Source: Stieleria mannarensis (GTDB taxonomy: Bacteria; Planctomycetota; Planctomycetia; Pirellulales; Pirellulaceae). From it: a DNA stretch of 64,000 bases. Shown here piece by piece: positions 56,200-64,000 of the stretch (positions within the stretch are counted from its first letter, which is position 1; each line of letters opens with the position of its first letter). The notes below the pieces were generated by a model. That model was not told the DNA's origin and did no database searches. It saw nothing but the letters and a program-made list of their open reading frames with translations. The stretch spans positions 1 to 64,000 of the forward strand of contig NZ_JACEHH010000004.1 of NCBI RefSeq assembly GCF_014154935.1, given 5' to 3'. A program made the position numbers and the translations under genes.

Positions 56200-56928
56200 A
56201 TGATCAAGTCACCGAAACACGTTGCTTTTCTGCTCTGCTTTTCCGTTTGCTCGGTCGCAGCCAGCCTCCCTGCCGCCGACCGGGGCACCCTCCTGTTTTC
56301 CGATGACTTTCAACGCAACGAGTCCCAGGAGTTGAAAGATGAAGTCGGCAACGGCTGGGGGACCAACAGCGAGCGACGCGCCGGCGGCAATAAACAAGTC
56401 GACTTGCGGAACGGTGCGATGTACATCTACCTGCACAAGGAGGCCGACCACGGTGTCTCCGTCACCCATCCGGCCGAATTCCGAAACGGATCGGTCGAAT
56501 TGAAGTTCATGCTGGAACACCCCAAAGACACGCTGGGGCTGAACTTTGCCGACCTCCAGTGCAAAGACGTCTGGGCGGGGCACTTGTTCAAAGTGGTCAT
56601 CGGCGTCAAGCAAACCGAGCTGGCCGATCTGAAAACCGGGGTGATGGACCTGAAGACGCGCGAGGCTCGGAAGGCCGACACGCTCACGGCGGCCCAGAAA
56701 GCTGAGCTAAAGACGAAGTCAAAGAAGTTCAGCCACAAGCTGGAAACGGGAACTTGGTACACCGCCGTTGCCGACGTCGACGGCGACACCCTGAGCGTGT
56801 CGATCGACGGCAAGCACGTCGGTTCGTTCGCCTCGCCGGGCATCGCCCACCCCACCAAACGGATGCTCCGATTGGCCGTCCACCGCAACGTGGTCGTCGA
56901 CGACCTGAAAATCTACTCACGCGATTGA
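56200..56928 (+). CDS. Secreted LamG/DUF1080-like protein
   Basis: A 242-residue exported protein with signal peptide VAFLLCFSVCSVAASLPAAD. The mature part starts LFSDDFQRNESQELKDEVGN and ends VAVHRNVVVDDLKIYSRD with strands typical of concanavalin-like jelly rolls (WYTAVADVDGDTLSVSIDGK). DUF1080/LamG-like proteins of planctomycetes bind or hydrolyse glycans, but the catalytic residues are not known for this one. It stands alone on its strand, 82 bases before the channel gene. Confidence 0.75.
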   Translation: MIKSPKHVAFLLCFSVCSVAASLPAADRGTLLFSDDFQRNESQELKDEVGNGWGTNSERRAGGNKQVDLRNGAMYIYLHKEADHGVSVTHPAEFRNGSVELKFMLEHPKDTLGLNFADLQCKDVWAGHLFKVVIGVKQTELADLKTGVMDLKTREARKADTLTAAQKAELKTKSKKFSHKLETGTWYTAVADVDGDTLSVSIDGKHVGSFASPGIAHPTKRMLRLAVHRNVVVDDLKIYSRD

Positions 56929-57010
56929 CGTGAAACATGAATCTTGACTCGCGACCGACAGGGCCCGTATCTACAGACTTGGCAAACTTCGCAATCCCCT
57001 TGGATTCACA

Positions 57011-59965
57011 ATGTCTGGTCTGCGCCCCGCTCCTCGCTCTTTTTTTCGCGCCGCGTGTCTGATCGCGTGGACGTTCTGGACGACGTGCGCAGTCGGGCAA
57101 ACACTGGGGCAACGTGCAGTGCCCCCGTTCACTGCGCCGCAAATCGCAGCGGCCCCACACGACGTCCGGTGGCCGCCGACGCTGGAGGTACCAACGCTGG
57201 GGCCGCCCGCCGGCGGCACGTCAGCTCAGCGACCGCTGTTGCAGATCCCCGAGAATGCTGGCAAAACGATTTCGACCGCCGATTCGCAGCGGAACCACTT
57301 CGTCGAAGGCCGCGGCGACGAGACGATTTCCCCCGAAATCGCCTCTCAAATCGCCCGCTGGAACCGTGAACTGGCCGCACGTTCCACTCCGCTGCTGGCC
57401 GGCATCGCCAACACCAACGCCGGACTCGCCGAGCAGCTCGCACAGCTTGGTCGGTCGGCCGTCGGGTTGAAGCAGCGGCTTGCGGCGGCCGAGCAGAAGT
57501 TGATTGAAATTCAATCGGATTATCAATCCGTCAGCGGGAAATTGTCGGAGTATGGATTGACGCCGACGATCGGGTTGCTGCTGCGACACCGCAAGGAACA
57601 GCTGGATTCCTGGCAGACCCAGGACAACGAAAACCATTTTGCCCGGGCCGAGCTTCAGCGCACCCAACAAGAAGCCTTGGAGTTGGATTTGATGCCGGTC
57701 GGCGAAGGCCAACTGCAGCAGCAGGCCGACCAGATGCTCGCTCAATCGACCGCGGCCGGTGGCCCCAAAGAGACGCCGTTGTTGCGTCAGCAAGTCATCG
57801 ACCTGTTGTCACAGCAGACGCAATTGGTGACGGAGCTGAAATCGGGATATCGGATCTACCACCACGATTTGGACCGCCTCGATTCGACCGCGTCGGCGAC
57901 GAGTGCGACGACGGCGGAATTCCGTAAGCTGATCAATCGTCATGCGACCTGGATCCGCAGCGGCGATCCGATCCGGATTCGAGATTTCGCCGACGCCAAG
58001 AGCGGGATGGCGGCGTTGTTGGAGTTTCGGCACACACGCCAATTGGGACGCGACCTTCAAGAAAAACTGTCCGACGACCAGATCTCGGGCATCCTGTTGT
58101 TGGTATTCATCGGCGTCCTGTTCGCGGTGCGGTGGCGGCTGAAGAGCTGGTTGGTGGCGATCGGCAGCCGGGCAAAGATGCGAACGGCCGGAAAGACGCG
58201 TGTCGTGGCGGCCGGCGTGTTGACGTTGGGTGTCGCCGCGGTGGTGCCACTTCAATTTTATGCGGTCGCGTGGTGGCTGAATCAAGGCATCGTGTCCGAG
58301 CTGATCTTGCAGGTCGCTGGTGGCTTCTTCGCGGCCAGCCTGATCGCGCTGTTGGTCGAATTGCCACGCCAGTTGTTGCGGCCGTTCGGATTGGTCGACA
58401 AACATTTGACGCAGAAGTTTACGACCCGCGCCGAGGCGTTTAAGGATTGGTCGATCGCCGGATTGATGTTGGTGCCCGGTGCCTTTGCCATCACGATGCT
58501 CGGTCAGATCGACCACGGCATCTGGCGAGATTCGTTGGGGCGGTTCGGTTTTCTGATGATGATGTTGGTGGTGGCCGGTTTGGCGCACTTCGCCCTGCGT
58601 CCGGGAAAAGGTTTTCTGTGTCCGGCGATTGAAGCGTTCGGCGGGCGATTGGCGACCGGGTTCGGGCACCTGTGGTACGCGATCGCATTGGGATTTCCGA
58701 TCTTGATGGGCATCCTGTCCGCACTCGGTTATGGTTACACCGCCGGCGAACTGATCAAGCGAGCGACATGGTCGGCGATCATGGTGATGACCGCGGGCGT
58801 GGTGTGGAAGATCGGACAGTTGGGGTTTCAGCAGGTTTGGCGCAACCTGACCCAGCCCAAAGTCGAACCTCGCTATGACGAATACGGTTTGATCGAGGAA
58901 CCCGAATCCGACGAAGAAGTCAACGAAACCCACGTCGTGCTGAAACACCAGATCGGGTTCTTGGGGCAGTGTGTCGCCGGCGTCGCGTTGATCTCCTGCC
59001 TCGTCGCGTTGTGGGTCGATGTGGTTCCCAACGTGAATCTGGCCAATCCGGTTTTGTGGACGGTCCAGGATACGGTGACCAGTTATGCCGAGAACACGCA
59101 GGGGCAATCGGTCGCCCAGTCGGTCGTTCAAGCGTCGCCGATCACACTGTTGAACGTGGTCTGGGCGGCCGCCATTTTGTTTGCCGCGATTCATGTTTCG
59201 CGTCTGTTGCCGAATCTGTTTGATGCCTTGGTGCTTCAGCGCGTCGATTATGATGAAGGCATGGAGCATCTGATCTTGGTGCTCGGTCGCGGCGTGTTGT
59301 TCGCGACCGGTTGCTTCGTGGCCTGTCGACTGATCGGTGTGCGCTGGGCGACGATCCAATGGTTGATGGTCGGGATCACGATCGGCATCGGATTCGGGCT
59401 TCAGGACATCGTGCGCAACGTGTTGGGCGGCTTGGTGGTCTTGTTCGCGCGACCGGTCAACGTCGGTGATCGGGTGACGGTCGGACGACTGACCGGGCGG
59501 ATCGCCAGCCAGACGCTGCGGACGACGATTCTGGCCGATGATGAAGGCCGAGAGTTGCAGATCCCGAACCGAAAATTCCTCAGCGATGAAGTCACCAATT
59601 GGCGTGGCGCCGGAAAACTGACCACCGTCGCGATCGAGATTTCGGTCCGACGCGAAGAACGGCCGATCGACATCGGGCGGATGCTCGGCGAGTGGGCAGC
59701 GGCGGAGCGATATGTGTTGCAATCCCCGGGGCCTCAAGTCACCTTGGTCTGCATCGCCAAAAAGACACAGCGGTACGAATTGCACGTCTGGACCGAAGAC
59801 CGTCACGACGCCCGACAGTTACAACTGGCGCTTTTGGAAACCATCCGCAGCAACCTTCGTGAGCGAAACCTGTTGGCGAAAACCCAGCCGACCCAACCAG
59901 CGATCCGCTACGCGGACGTCGAGCCCATCGCCGATACATCCCGCCCCAAACGACGCTCGGCGTGA
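57011..59965 (+). CDS. Large mechanosensitive channel, MscK/MscS family
   Basis: A 984-residue inner-membrane channel with signal peptide CLIAWTFWTTCAVGQ. Residues about 100-350 form a periplasmic helical region (for example LKQRLAAAEQKLIEIQSDYQ). From about 355 come about eleven membrane segments. The pore helix region and MscS domain follow: GIGFGLQDIVRNVLGGLVVL, then FARPVNVGDRVTVGRLTG and LQIPNRKFLSDEVTNWRGAG at about residues 790-890. The size and layout are those of MscK/MscM, which open under osmotic down-shock. The gene is preceded by a LamG-like gene and followed by a repeat element. Confidence 0.92.
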   Translation: MSGLRPAPRSFFRAACLIAWTFWTTCAVGQTLGQRAVPPFTAPQIAAAPHDVRWPPTLEVPTLGPPAGGTSAQRPLLQIPENAGKTISTADSQRNHFVEGRGDETISPEIASQIARWNRELAARSTPLLAGIANTNAGLAEQLAQLGRSAVGLKQRLAAAEQKLIEIQSDYQSVSGKLSEYGLTPTIGLLLRHRKEQLDSWQTQDNENHFARAELQRTQQEALELDLMPVGEGQLQQQADQMLAQSTAAGGPKETPLLRQQVIDLLSQQTQLVTELKSGYRIYHHDLDRLDSTASATSATTAEFRKLINRHATWIRSGDPIRIRDFADAKSGMAALLEFRHTRQLGRDLQEKLSDDQISGILLLVFIGVLFAVRWRLKSWLVAIGSRAKMRTAGKTRVVAAGVLTLGVAAVVPLQFYAVAWWLNQGIVSELILQVAGGFFAASLIALLVELPRQLLRPFGLVDKHLTQKFTTRAEAFKDWSIAGLMLVPGAFAITMLGQIDHGIWRDSLGRFGFLMMMLVVAGLAHFALRPGKGFLCPAIEAFGGRLATGFGHLWYAIALGFPILMGILSALGYGYTAGELIKRATWSAIMVMTAGVVWKIGQLGFQQVWRNLTQPKVEPRYDEYGLIEEPESDEEVNETHVVLKHQIGFLGQCVAGVALISCLVALWVDVVPNVNLANPVLWTVQDTVTSYAENTQGQSVAQSVVQASPITLLNVVWAAAILFAAIHVSRLLPNLFDALVLQRVDYDEGMEHLILVLGRGVLFATGCFVACRLIGVRWATIQWLMVGITIGIGFGLQDIVRNVLGGLVVLFARPVNVGDRVTVGRLTGRIASQTLRTTILADDEGRELQIPNRKFLSDEVTNWRGAGKLTTVAIEISVRREERPIDIGRMLGEWAAAERYVLQSPGPQVTLVCIAKKTQRYELHVWTEDRHDARQLQLALLETIRSNLRERNLLAKTQPTQPAIRYADVEPIADTSRPKRRSA

Positions 59966-60008
59966 CCTTCAAGTCGTCGACCGCCGCTTCCCGTTTCGAT
60001 CGCGCAAG

Positions 60009-60120
60009 ACCGTCGCCGTGTTCTCCGAACTCGGCAAGAAACAGTCGCCGTGTTCTCCGAACGCGGCACAAAACAAAGCTTCGCTTTCGGTCCGCCGAGT
60101 TCGGAGAACACGGCGACGGT
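60009..60120. repeat. 27-base perfect inverted repeat with a middle copy
   Basis: The arms at 60009-60035 and 60094-60120 are perfect reverse complements over 27 bases (core GTCGCCGTGTTCTCCGAAC). A further direct copy, CGCCGTGTTCTCCGAAC, lies at about 60046-60062. The stretch 59966-60164 has no gene. Confidence 0.75.
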
Positions 60121-60164
60121 CCGAACACATCGCGAAGTACTTTCATGGGGTTGCGGTTGACGCC

Positions 60165-61337
60165 CTACGGCGTTGCCAGCTCGCCCAGGTTTTCCGGCCG
60201 CAACGCTTCGTCCTCCTCGGCCACCGTCAGATACAGTCCTCGCATCAGAACGAAAAGGTTGTGGTAGGCGAATTCACCGCCGGGGCTGGCCGGTGCGAAC
60301 TCCACCCCGTTGCGATTCATGAAACAAAGCAAGCTGACCAGATCGCTGCCATCGGTGTCGGGAGAATAGCCGCTTTGGCCACGCAACGGGCGAATGTCGC
60401 CGGTCTTTTCCAGTTGAACGATTTCTCGATCGAGTTCCTGGAGGAACCGGTCGGCCGCATGAAACTGGGTGTATCGGCGGTGTTGCTTGACCCAATCGGC
60501 CACGTTCTTGGAACTGTGGAAGACGTTGGTCAGGGCGACCAAGCTTTGGTGCAACCCTTGGATTCCGGCGACCGATGCCTGGCCACGCTCGGTCGATTCG
60601 TTTACGACGCGGCCTCTCAGGCGTTCGAACGCTTGGCGGGCGTCGTCGAATTCATCCCAACGCAAGATGTAAGGCCACAGATGGATCGTCTCGTCGACGT
60701 TGTGGCCGGCGGAGAATTTGAACGGGCCTTGTTTCAGCGTGACGTTTGCCAGCAGACTCTTGTCCAGGCTTAACTGATCGATCGCACCATCGGAGAATCG
60801 ACTGTTGGCGGGATCATAACGGTAGGGCAACGAGGTTGCGGCCAATCTGGCGAGCATGAAGTTCAACGCCGATCCGTTCTTGATTCGGCTGCTGCTCAAT
60901 TCTGGATGATTCTTTAGGCGATCCCAAAACCGATTGTTCTGCCATTTCTGGTCGTTCAAGTATCTCATCCGTTTGATTTGACGCACGTGTTCCAATTCCA
61001 ACTTCTTCTGCTCCGCCAGGGTCTTTCGGTCCCAATAAACTCGCAGTTCTTTGATCCAGTTGTCGAGTTCTTTGCTGTAGGCGTCGGCATGCAGATTACG
61101 GGCGTACCCGAAGCTGACCGCCGCGTCGCCCTGAGCCCGAATCAGGTCCGCTTGCGCGTAGATTCGTGACGTCACTGCAAAGTACGGGTCATATGCAGCC
61201 CAACGGATCCGGTAAGGGATTCGTGCGGGATAACCAGGTTGGACGATGACGTCTTGTGCGTTTGCTCGTGAATTCAACACGCCTGCACCGGTGATGCCCG
61301 CACTGAACACCAACATCGAAATCAGAAAACGCTGCAT
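60165..61337 (-). CDS. Hypothetical exported protein
   Basis: A 390-residue protein from ATG 61337 with signal peptide FLISMLVFSAGITGAGVLNS. An alternative ATG at 61415 overlaps the stop of the preceding gene as TGATG and would add 26 residues, so translational coupling is possible. The mature part is charged and helical (WIKELRVYWDRKTLAEQKKL and RFWDRLKNHPELSSSRIKNG), with aromatic and basic residues. No family was recognised. It is the last gene of the minus-strand FHA cluster and may act with it. Confidence 0.7.
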   Translation of the reverse strand: MQRFLISMLVFSAGITGAGVLNSRANAQDVIVQPGYPARIPYRIRWAAYDPYFAVTSRIYAQADLIRAQGDAAVSFGYARNLHADAYSKELDNWIKELRVYWDRKTLAEQKKLELEHVRQIKRMRYLNDQKWQNNRFWDRLKNHPELSSSRIKNGSALNFMLARLAATSLPYRYDPANSRFSDGAIDQLSLDKSLLANVTLKQGPFKFSAGHNVDETIHLWPYILRWDEFDDARQAFERLRGRVVNESTERGQASVAGIQGLHQSLVALTNVFHSSKNVADWVKQHRRYTQFHAADRFLQELDREIVQLEKTGDIRPLRGQSGYSPDTDGSDLVSLLCFMNRNGVEFAPASPGGEFAYHNLFVLMRGLYLTVAEEDEALRPENLGELATP

Positions 61338-61414
61338 GGATCGGCTCCCAGCCGGACGTTGGTAGGACAGTTGCTTTGTCTTGGCCGGTGACCACGGATT
61401 ACCGAATTGCGTCA

Positions 61415-62008
61415 TCAAAATTCGCCTTCGTCAATGCGTTGAATCAATGCGGCGTCGAACAGCGACGTTGCCGATTCCCGGTCGCCGTTGTCCGACGGGG
61501 TGGGCCGAGAATACACGGCGATCACATCTCCTTGAGCGTTCATGACGGGGCTTCCCAGAAACGCATTCTCCAACGGCGTGCCCGTTGCCCTGCCCAGCAG
61601 TCGGTCGGCCGATCCGCCGGAGCCCGTCAACCGACGTTCAACTCGGCACGACAATTCAGAGACGACCAGCGGAAATACCGGATCGAAAAACGGGTCTTGG
61701 CCGTCAAAGGCATACCCGCTGACGGTCAGTTTTTGTTTGGGGCGTAAGGATGCGGAGGGTGCCGCCATGGAAAGCCATTGGTCGGTCGCCCGTTCGATCG
61801 TGATCACGCCGACGTCAAAGGCCGTCTTGCGGTCGATCGCCTTGATCGCTTTCATCCGGGCCTCGAGCAGACGTTCCTTTGCGGAATCAAACGCCTCCGG
61901 TTTCGGCGGGGTCGATTCAAATTGATCAAACAACTCGTCATGGGATTGCCGGGCAGTTCGCGCCTGTTCGTTCCATCGGGCGTACTGCGGGTGCAGCTTC
62001 ATTGACAC
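61415..62008 (-). CDS. C-terminal part of trypsin-like (pseudoprotease) domain, after in-frame TGA
   Basis: This frame continues that of the gene at 62015-62815 without a shift; only one TGA codon (62017-62015) separates them. The sequence GIVSMKLHPQYARWNEQA fits the strand that follows the beta-turn in the first part. At the end come FLGSPVMNAQGDVIAVYSRP, corresponding to the GDSGGP region of trypsins but without the second Gly-Pro. GTG 62008 could serve as a separate start. The protein may be made only by readthrough, or separately, or not at all. Confidence 0.55.
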   Translation of the reverse strand: MSMKLHPQYARWNEQARTARQSHDELFDQFESTPPKPEAFDSAKERLLEARMKAIKAIDRKTAFDVGVITIERATDQWLSMAAPSASLRPKQKLTVSGYAFDGQDPFFDPVFPLVVSELSCRVERRLTGSGGSADRLLGRATGTPLENAFLGSPVMNAQGDVIAVYSRPTPSDNGDRESATSLFDAALIQRIDEGEF

Positions 62009-62014
62009 GATTCC

Positions 62015-62815
62015 TCACGTTTCTCCGGTGGCGGGTGAATACAATGACGAATTCGGGAATCCGGTGGCACTCAACTCCGCAATCGCGTCAATCACCGACG
62101 CACTGGTGGCGATGCGATTGGGACCGATTGCAAATCCGTTCCCGACCCGAAACGGGGTTTCGTTTTTCGGGTCCGAGCAAACGATCAGGAACAACGATCG
62201 GTCGACCGAATCACCTGGCGGTGTTGTTTCGACGCTGTCTGTATCAGCGGCGACATCGCGTGCTTCCGGAGTGCGCGTTTCCGTGCCTGGATCGGGCTGA
62301 ATGGCGTTCCGATGGTCGTCTTCAGTTAGAGTGACCGGCTGGTCGGCCGCCGTCGGGCTCGTGTCCTTCGTTTCGTCGGTGGCGACACTCCTCCAGGCCA
62401 AAAAGAGCAGCGCCAGACATGACGCCAAAGCGACCGAGACCGCGGCGAATGTCAGACGACGGAACGCATCGCCAGCCTTGCCGCCAGGGTCGGACGATTT
62501 CGAGGCTGTCGACACCTGCGACGGCGGAGATGCAACGACAGGCTGGTTTGCCAATTTGATCAATCGATCGACTTGATACGGCGTCGAACCAAAAAAGACC
62601 GTGTCACTTGCTTCGACCTTGGCTCGACTGATCTTGTTTTCAACCTTTCCGACCGAGGTCCCGTTGGTGGAACCCAGGTCTTCGAGCACGATCTCGCCAC
62701 CGTTGATGATCAGTCGAGCATGGTGACCGGAGATGTTCGCCTGATCCAACACAACCGTGTTGTCGGCGACTCGACCGATCGTGATTCGTTGCTCACTGGA
62801 AGATGATTGCGTCAT
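62015..62815 (-). CDS. FHA-transmembrane protein with start of a trypsin-like domain
   Basis: A 266-residue protein from ATG 62815, ending in TGA at 62017-62015. Residues about 8-90 are an FHA domain with ITIGRVADNTVVLDQ, ISGHHARLII and LEDLGSTNGTSVG, which binds phosphothreonine. One membrane segment follows (LTFAAVSVALASCLALLFLA), then a polar linker. The last 60 residues are the start of a trypsin-fold domain (FRVGNGFAIGPNRIATSASV), where the catalytic His of TAAHC is replaced by Ser, so it is a pseudoprotease. The frame continues without shift into 61415-62008 after the stop codon. Confidence 0.7.
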   Translation of the reverse strand: MTQSSSSEQRITIGRVADNTVVLDQANISGHHARLIINGGEIVLEDLGSTNGTSVGKVENKISRAKVEASDTVFFGSTPYQVDRLIKLANQPVVASPPSQVSTASKSSDPGGKAGDAFRRLTFAAVSVALASCLALLFLAWRSVATDETKDTSPTAADQPVTLTEDDHRNAIQPDPGTETRTPEARDVAADTDSVETTPPGDSVDRSLFLIVCSDPKNETPFRVGNGFAIGPNRIATSASVIDAIAELSATGFPNSSLYSPATGET

Positions 62816-62823
62816 GTTGCTTA

Positions 62824-63699
62824 TCAATTCTCGGTTCGATCTTGATTCACGCCGGGTTGGAAGCGGAATCGTTGCTGTCCGAGTTGGAACTCCGTGGTTT
62901 TGTCCATCGCAAACTTCTTGACGCGGATCCAAACACCGTTGAGAGACTTTTGGTCTTCGATCATCCAGCGACCGGTTTCGTCCTTGTAGATCCGGGCGTG
63001 CTTCGGACTGATGAAAGGGTCATCATCGATGGCCGCCTGGCAACGCTCATCGGACCCGATCCAGGTTTCTTTCGCGGCGACTGAAAACACACGTTCTTGT
63101 TCACTCGACACCCCCACTTCGATCAGACGCGGGACAAATTGCTGCAACATTGTGCGAGAGGGCGCCTGGTAGGCTTGCGTCTGGAGGGCTTCGGTTTCGG
63201 TCGCTTCGGCCCCGGGTTCGGGTACCTGAAACAAGTAGCGTCGGCCGCCGAGGATCAGCTCGGACTCCCGAGACAGTGACGCACGAAACGCCCGCACAAA
63301 GGTTCCATTGGTACTTTTGCGATCGAGTAAAAACCAACGAAACCGGCCCTTTTGGCGTTGGCAGCGAAGTTCGGCGTGGCGCGTGGAAATGTCGCCGTCA
63401 AAGGGAATGGCGGTGTCACCCTTGTCGCGGCCGATGGTCCAGCGAGAATCGCGAATCCGGATCGCTTCACCTTGTTCGCGACAGCCATCGTCCAGAATGT
63501 GGAGCATTGCGAGCGGTTGCCGATGGGTCGGCCGAAATGCACGCACCTTTGCCGCCGCGGAACTTATTCCCTGTTCGGCGGGCTTTTTTGCGGCCGGTCC
63601 CCGGGACAACGCGGCTTTTTGCAAGTACTGCTGCATTGGTTCAGCGACGGTCTGGATGATCGGTTCATCACTGGTCTCGCCGGCGGATGCCTTATTCAT
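62824..63699 (-). CDS. Tandem FHA-domain protein
   Basis: A 291-residue protein from ATG 63699. The first FHA domain (about residues 75-145) has WTIGRDKGDTAIPFDGD, ISTRHAELRCQ and LDRKSTNGTFVR; the second (about 200-275) has TWIGSDERCQAAIDDDPF, ISPKHARIYKD and DQKSLNGVWIRV. Both keep the phosphothreonine-binding Arg/Lys, Ser and Asn. The region before them is polar and Ala-rich. The next gene also has an FHA domain and starts 8 bases later, so they belong to one signalling operon. Partner kinase and targets are not in the window. Confidence 0.85.
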   Translation of the reverse strand: MNKASAGETSDEPIIQTVAEPMQQYLQKAALSRGPAAKKPAEQGISSAAAKVRAFRPTHRQPLAMLHILDDGCREQGEAIRIRDSRWTIGRDKGDTAIPFDGDISTRHAELRCQRQKGRFRWFLLDRKSTNGTFVRAFRASLSRESELILGGRRYLFQVPEPGAEATETEALQTQAYQAPSRTMLQQFVPRLIEVGVSSEQERVFSVAAKETWIGSDERCQAAIDDDPFISPKHARIYKDETGRWMIEDQKSLNGVWIRVKKFAMDKTTEFQLGQQRFRFQPGVNQDRTEN

Positions 63700-63722
63700 G
63701 TCGTTTGATGGTAGCCGTAAGC

Positions 63723-64000
63723 TTATTGATGAAGTTCGCGGACGCGAATGTTGCGGAATCGGACCCGATCGCCGTACCACTGTAGTCCGATCGGGCCGCC
63801 ACGGGTGTATTGGAATTTGCCGTTGATCTGCTGTTTCCAGGCATCCAGATCCGCATCGACGACCTTGACGCCGTTGACGTGCACGGTGATCTCGGATCCG
63901 ACGGCACGGATTGAGATTTGATTCCACTGATTGATCGGCGTGCTGGCTCGGGGACGCGGTTCGACCACCCCGTAGATCGCACCGGTGAGTTGGGTGCCGT
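63723..64000 (-). CDS. DUF1080 family protein, 5' end outside the window
   Basis: The C-terminal 91 or so residues are present: TGAIYGVVEPRPRASTPINQ, WNQISIRAVGSEITVHVNG and GGPIGLQWYGDRVRFRNIRV, the end of DUF1080 (3-keto-disaccharide hydrolase-like jelly roll), which cleaves or binds sugars. The frame is open to the last base of the window, so the start lies beyond it. It precedes the tandem FHA gene by 23 bases on the same strand. Confidence 0.85.
   Translation of the reverse strand, partial: GTQLTGAIYGVVEPRPRASTPINQWNQISIRAVGSEITVHVNGVKVVDADLDAWKQQINGKFQYTRGGPIGLQWYGDRVRFRNIRVRELHQ

Noticed and set aside
62015-62017. Selenocysteine codon
   Set aside because: The bases right after TGA do not form an obvious SECIS-like stem-loop and no selenoprotein relative is known to me; kept only as a minor option.

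Overview
The window looks like chromosomal DNA of a planctomycete, most likely Pirellulaceae (Rhodopirellula/Stieleria-like). This rests on base composition that is high in G+C, on families typical of that phylum (a DUF1559 protein with a type IV-pilin-like N-terminus, a TIGR03067 domain protein, leucine-rich-repeat lipoproteins, DUF1080/LamG-like secreted proteins, a PQQ-type dehydrogenase fused to a cytochrome domain, and very large secreted proteins with a VWA domain), on poor Shine-Dalgarno signals, and on many short dispersed palindromic repeats between genes. The genus is an inference from family content, not from an alignment.

Layout. 1-1.3 kb: two integron attC-like hairpins flanking a TIGR03067 gene cassette, then a truncated PIN-domain gene. 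1.3-4.6 kb: LOG-family protein, nhaA with a His/Asp/Glu-rich insertion, and a membrane-anchored PDZ protein. 4.9-10.6 kb: secretin, citrate synthase, a thioredoxin-like protein and a family-2-like glycosyltransferase. 10.7-16.7 kb (minus strand): clpC, a small membrane protein, the RNase P RNA gene rnpB and an LRR lipoprotein, with a MITE-like insertion between the last two. 16.8-26.6 kb: hypothetical proteins, a candidate structured RNA with its own promoter and terminator, a 1495-residue VWA/STN-like/Gly-Met-rich protein, and a large secreted protein. 26.8-30.6 kb: a kinase-like membrane protein and a REP-associated tyrosine transposase (RAYT-type) bracketed by GTCTGTCCCC-containing repeat arrays. 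30.6-37.9 kb: a tight six-gene operon behind a good promoter (rhodanese, FAD/NAD(P) oxidoreductase, RND adaptor, RND permease, two YeeE/YedE-type proteins). 38-45 kb: LRR protein, alpha/alpha-toroid-like protein and cytochrome-PQQ dehydrogenase. 45-54 kb: FHA-GAF-adenylate cyclase, DUF2126 protein, Tat-exported sialidase-like protein, a histidine kinase/response regulator/hypothetical operon, and a decayed prenyltransferase-like gene. 54-64 kb: DUF1559 protein plus small lipoprotein, LamG-like protein, MscK-like channel, and a minus-strand FHA cluster in which an FHA-TM-trypsin-like gene is interrupted by an in-frame TGA.

How the genes work together. The clearest functional unit is the 30.7-37.9 kb operon, which joins sulfur-transfer and redox proteins to an RND exporter and YeeE/YedE-type sulfur-compound transporters. 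Other units are the PDZ-secretin pair (type II secretion-like), gltA with its thioredoxin-like neighbour, the kinase/regulator/hypothetical operon, and the FHA gene cluster. Between genes lies a dense set of small repeat families, several of which abut or supply stop codons of neighbouring genes. One MITE-like element has an uninterrupted relative of its target repeat elsewhere in the window. No tRNA, rRNA or CRISPR array was recognised.
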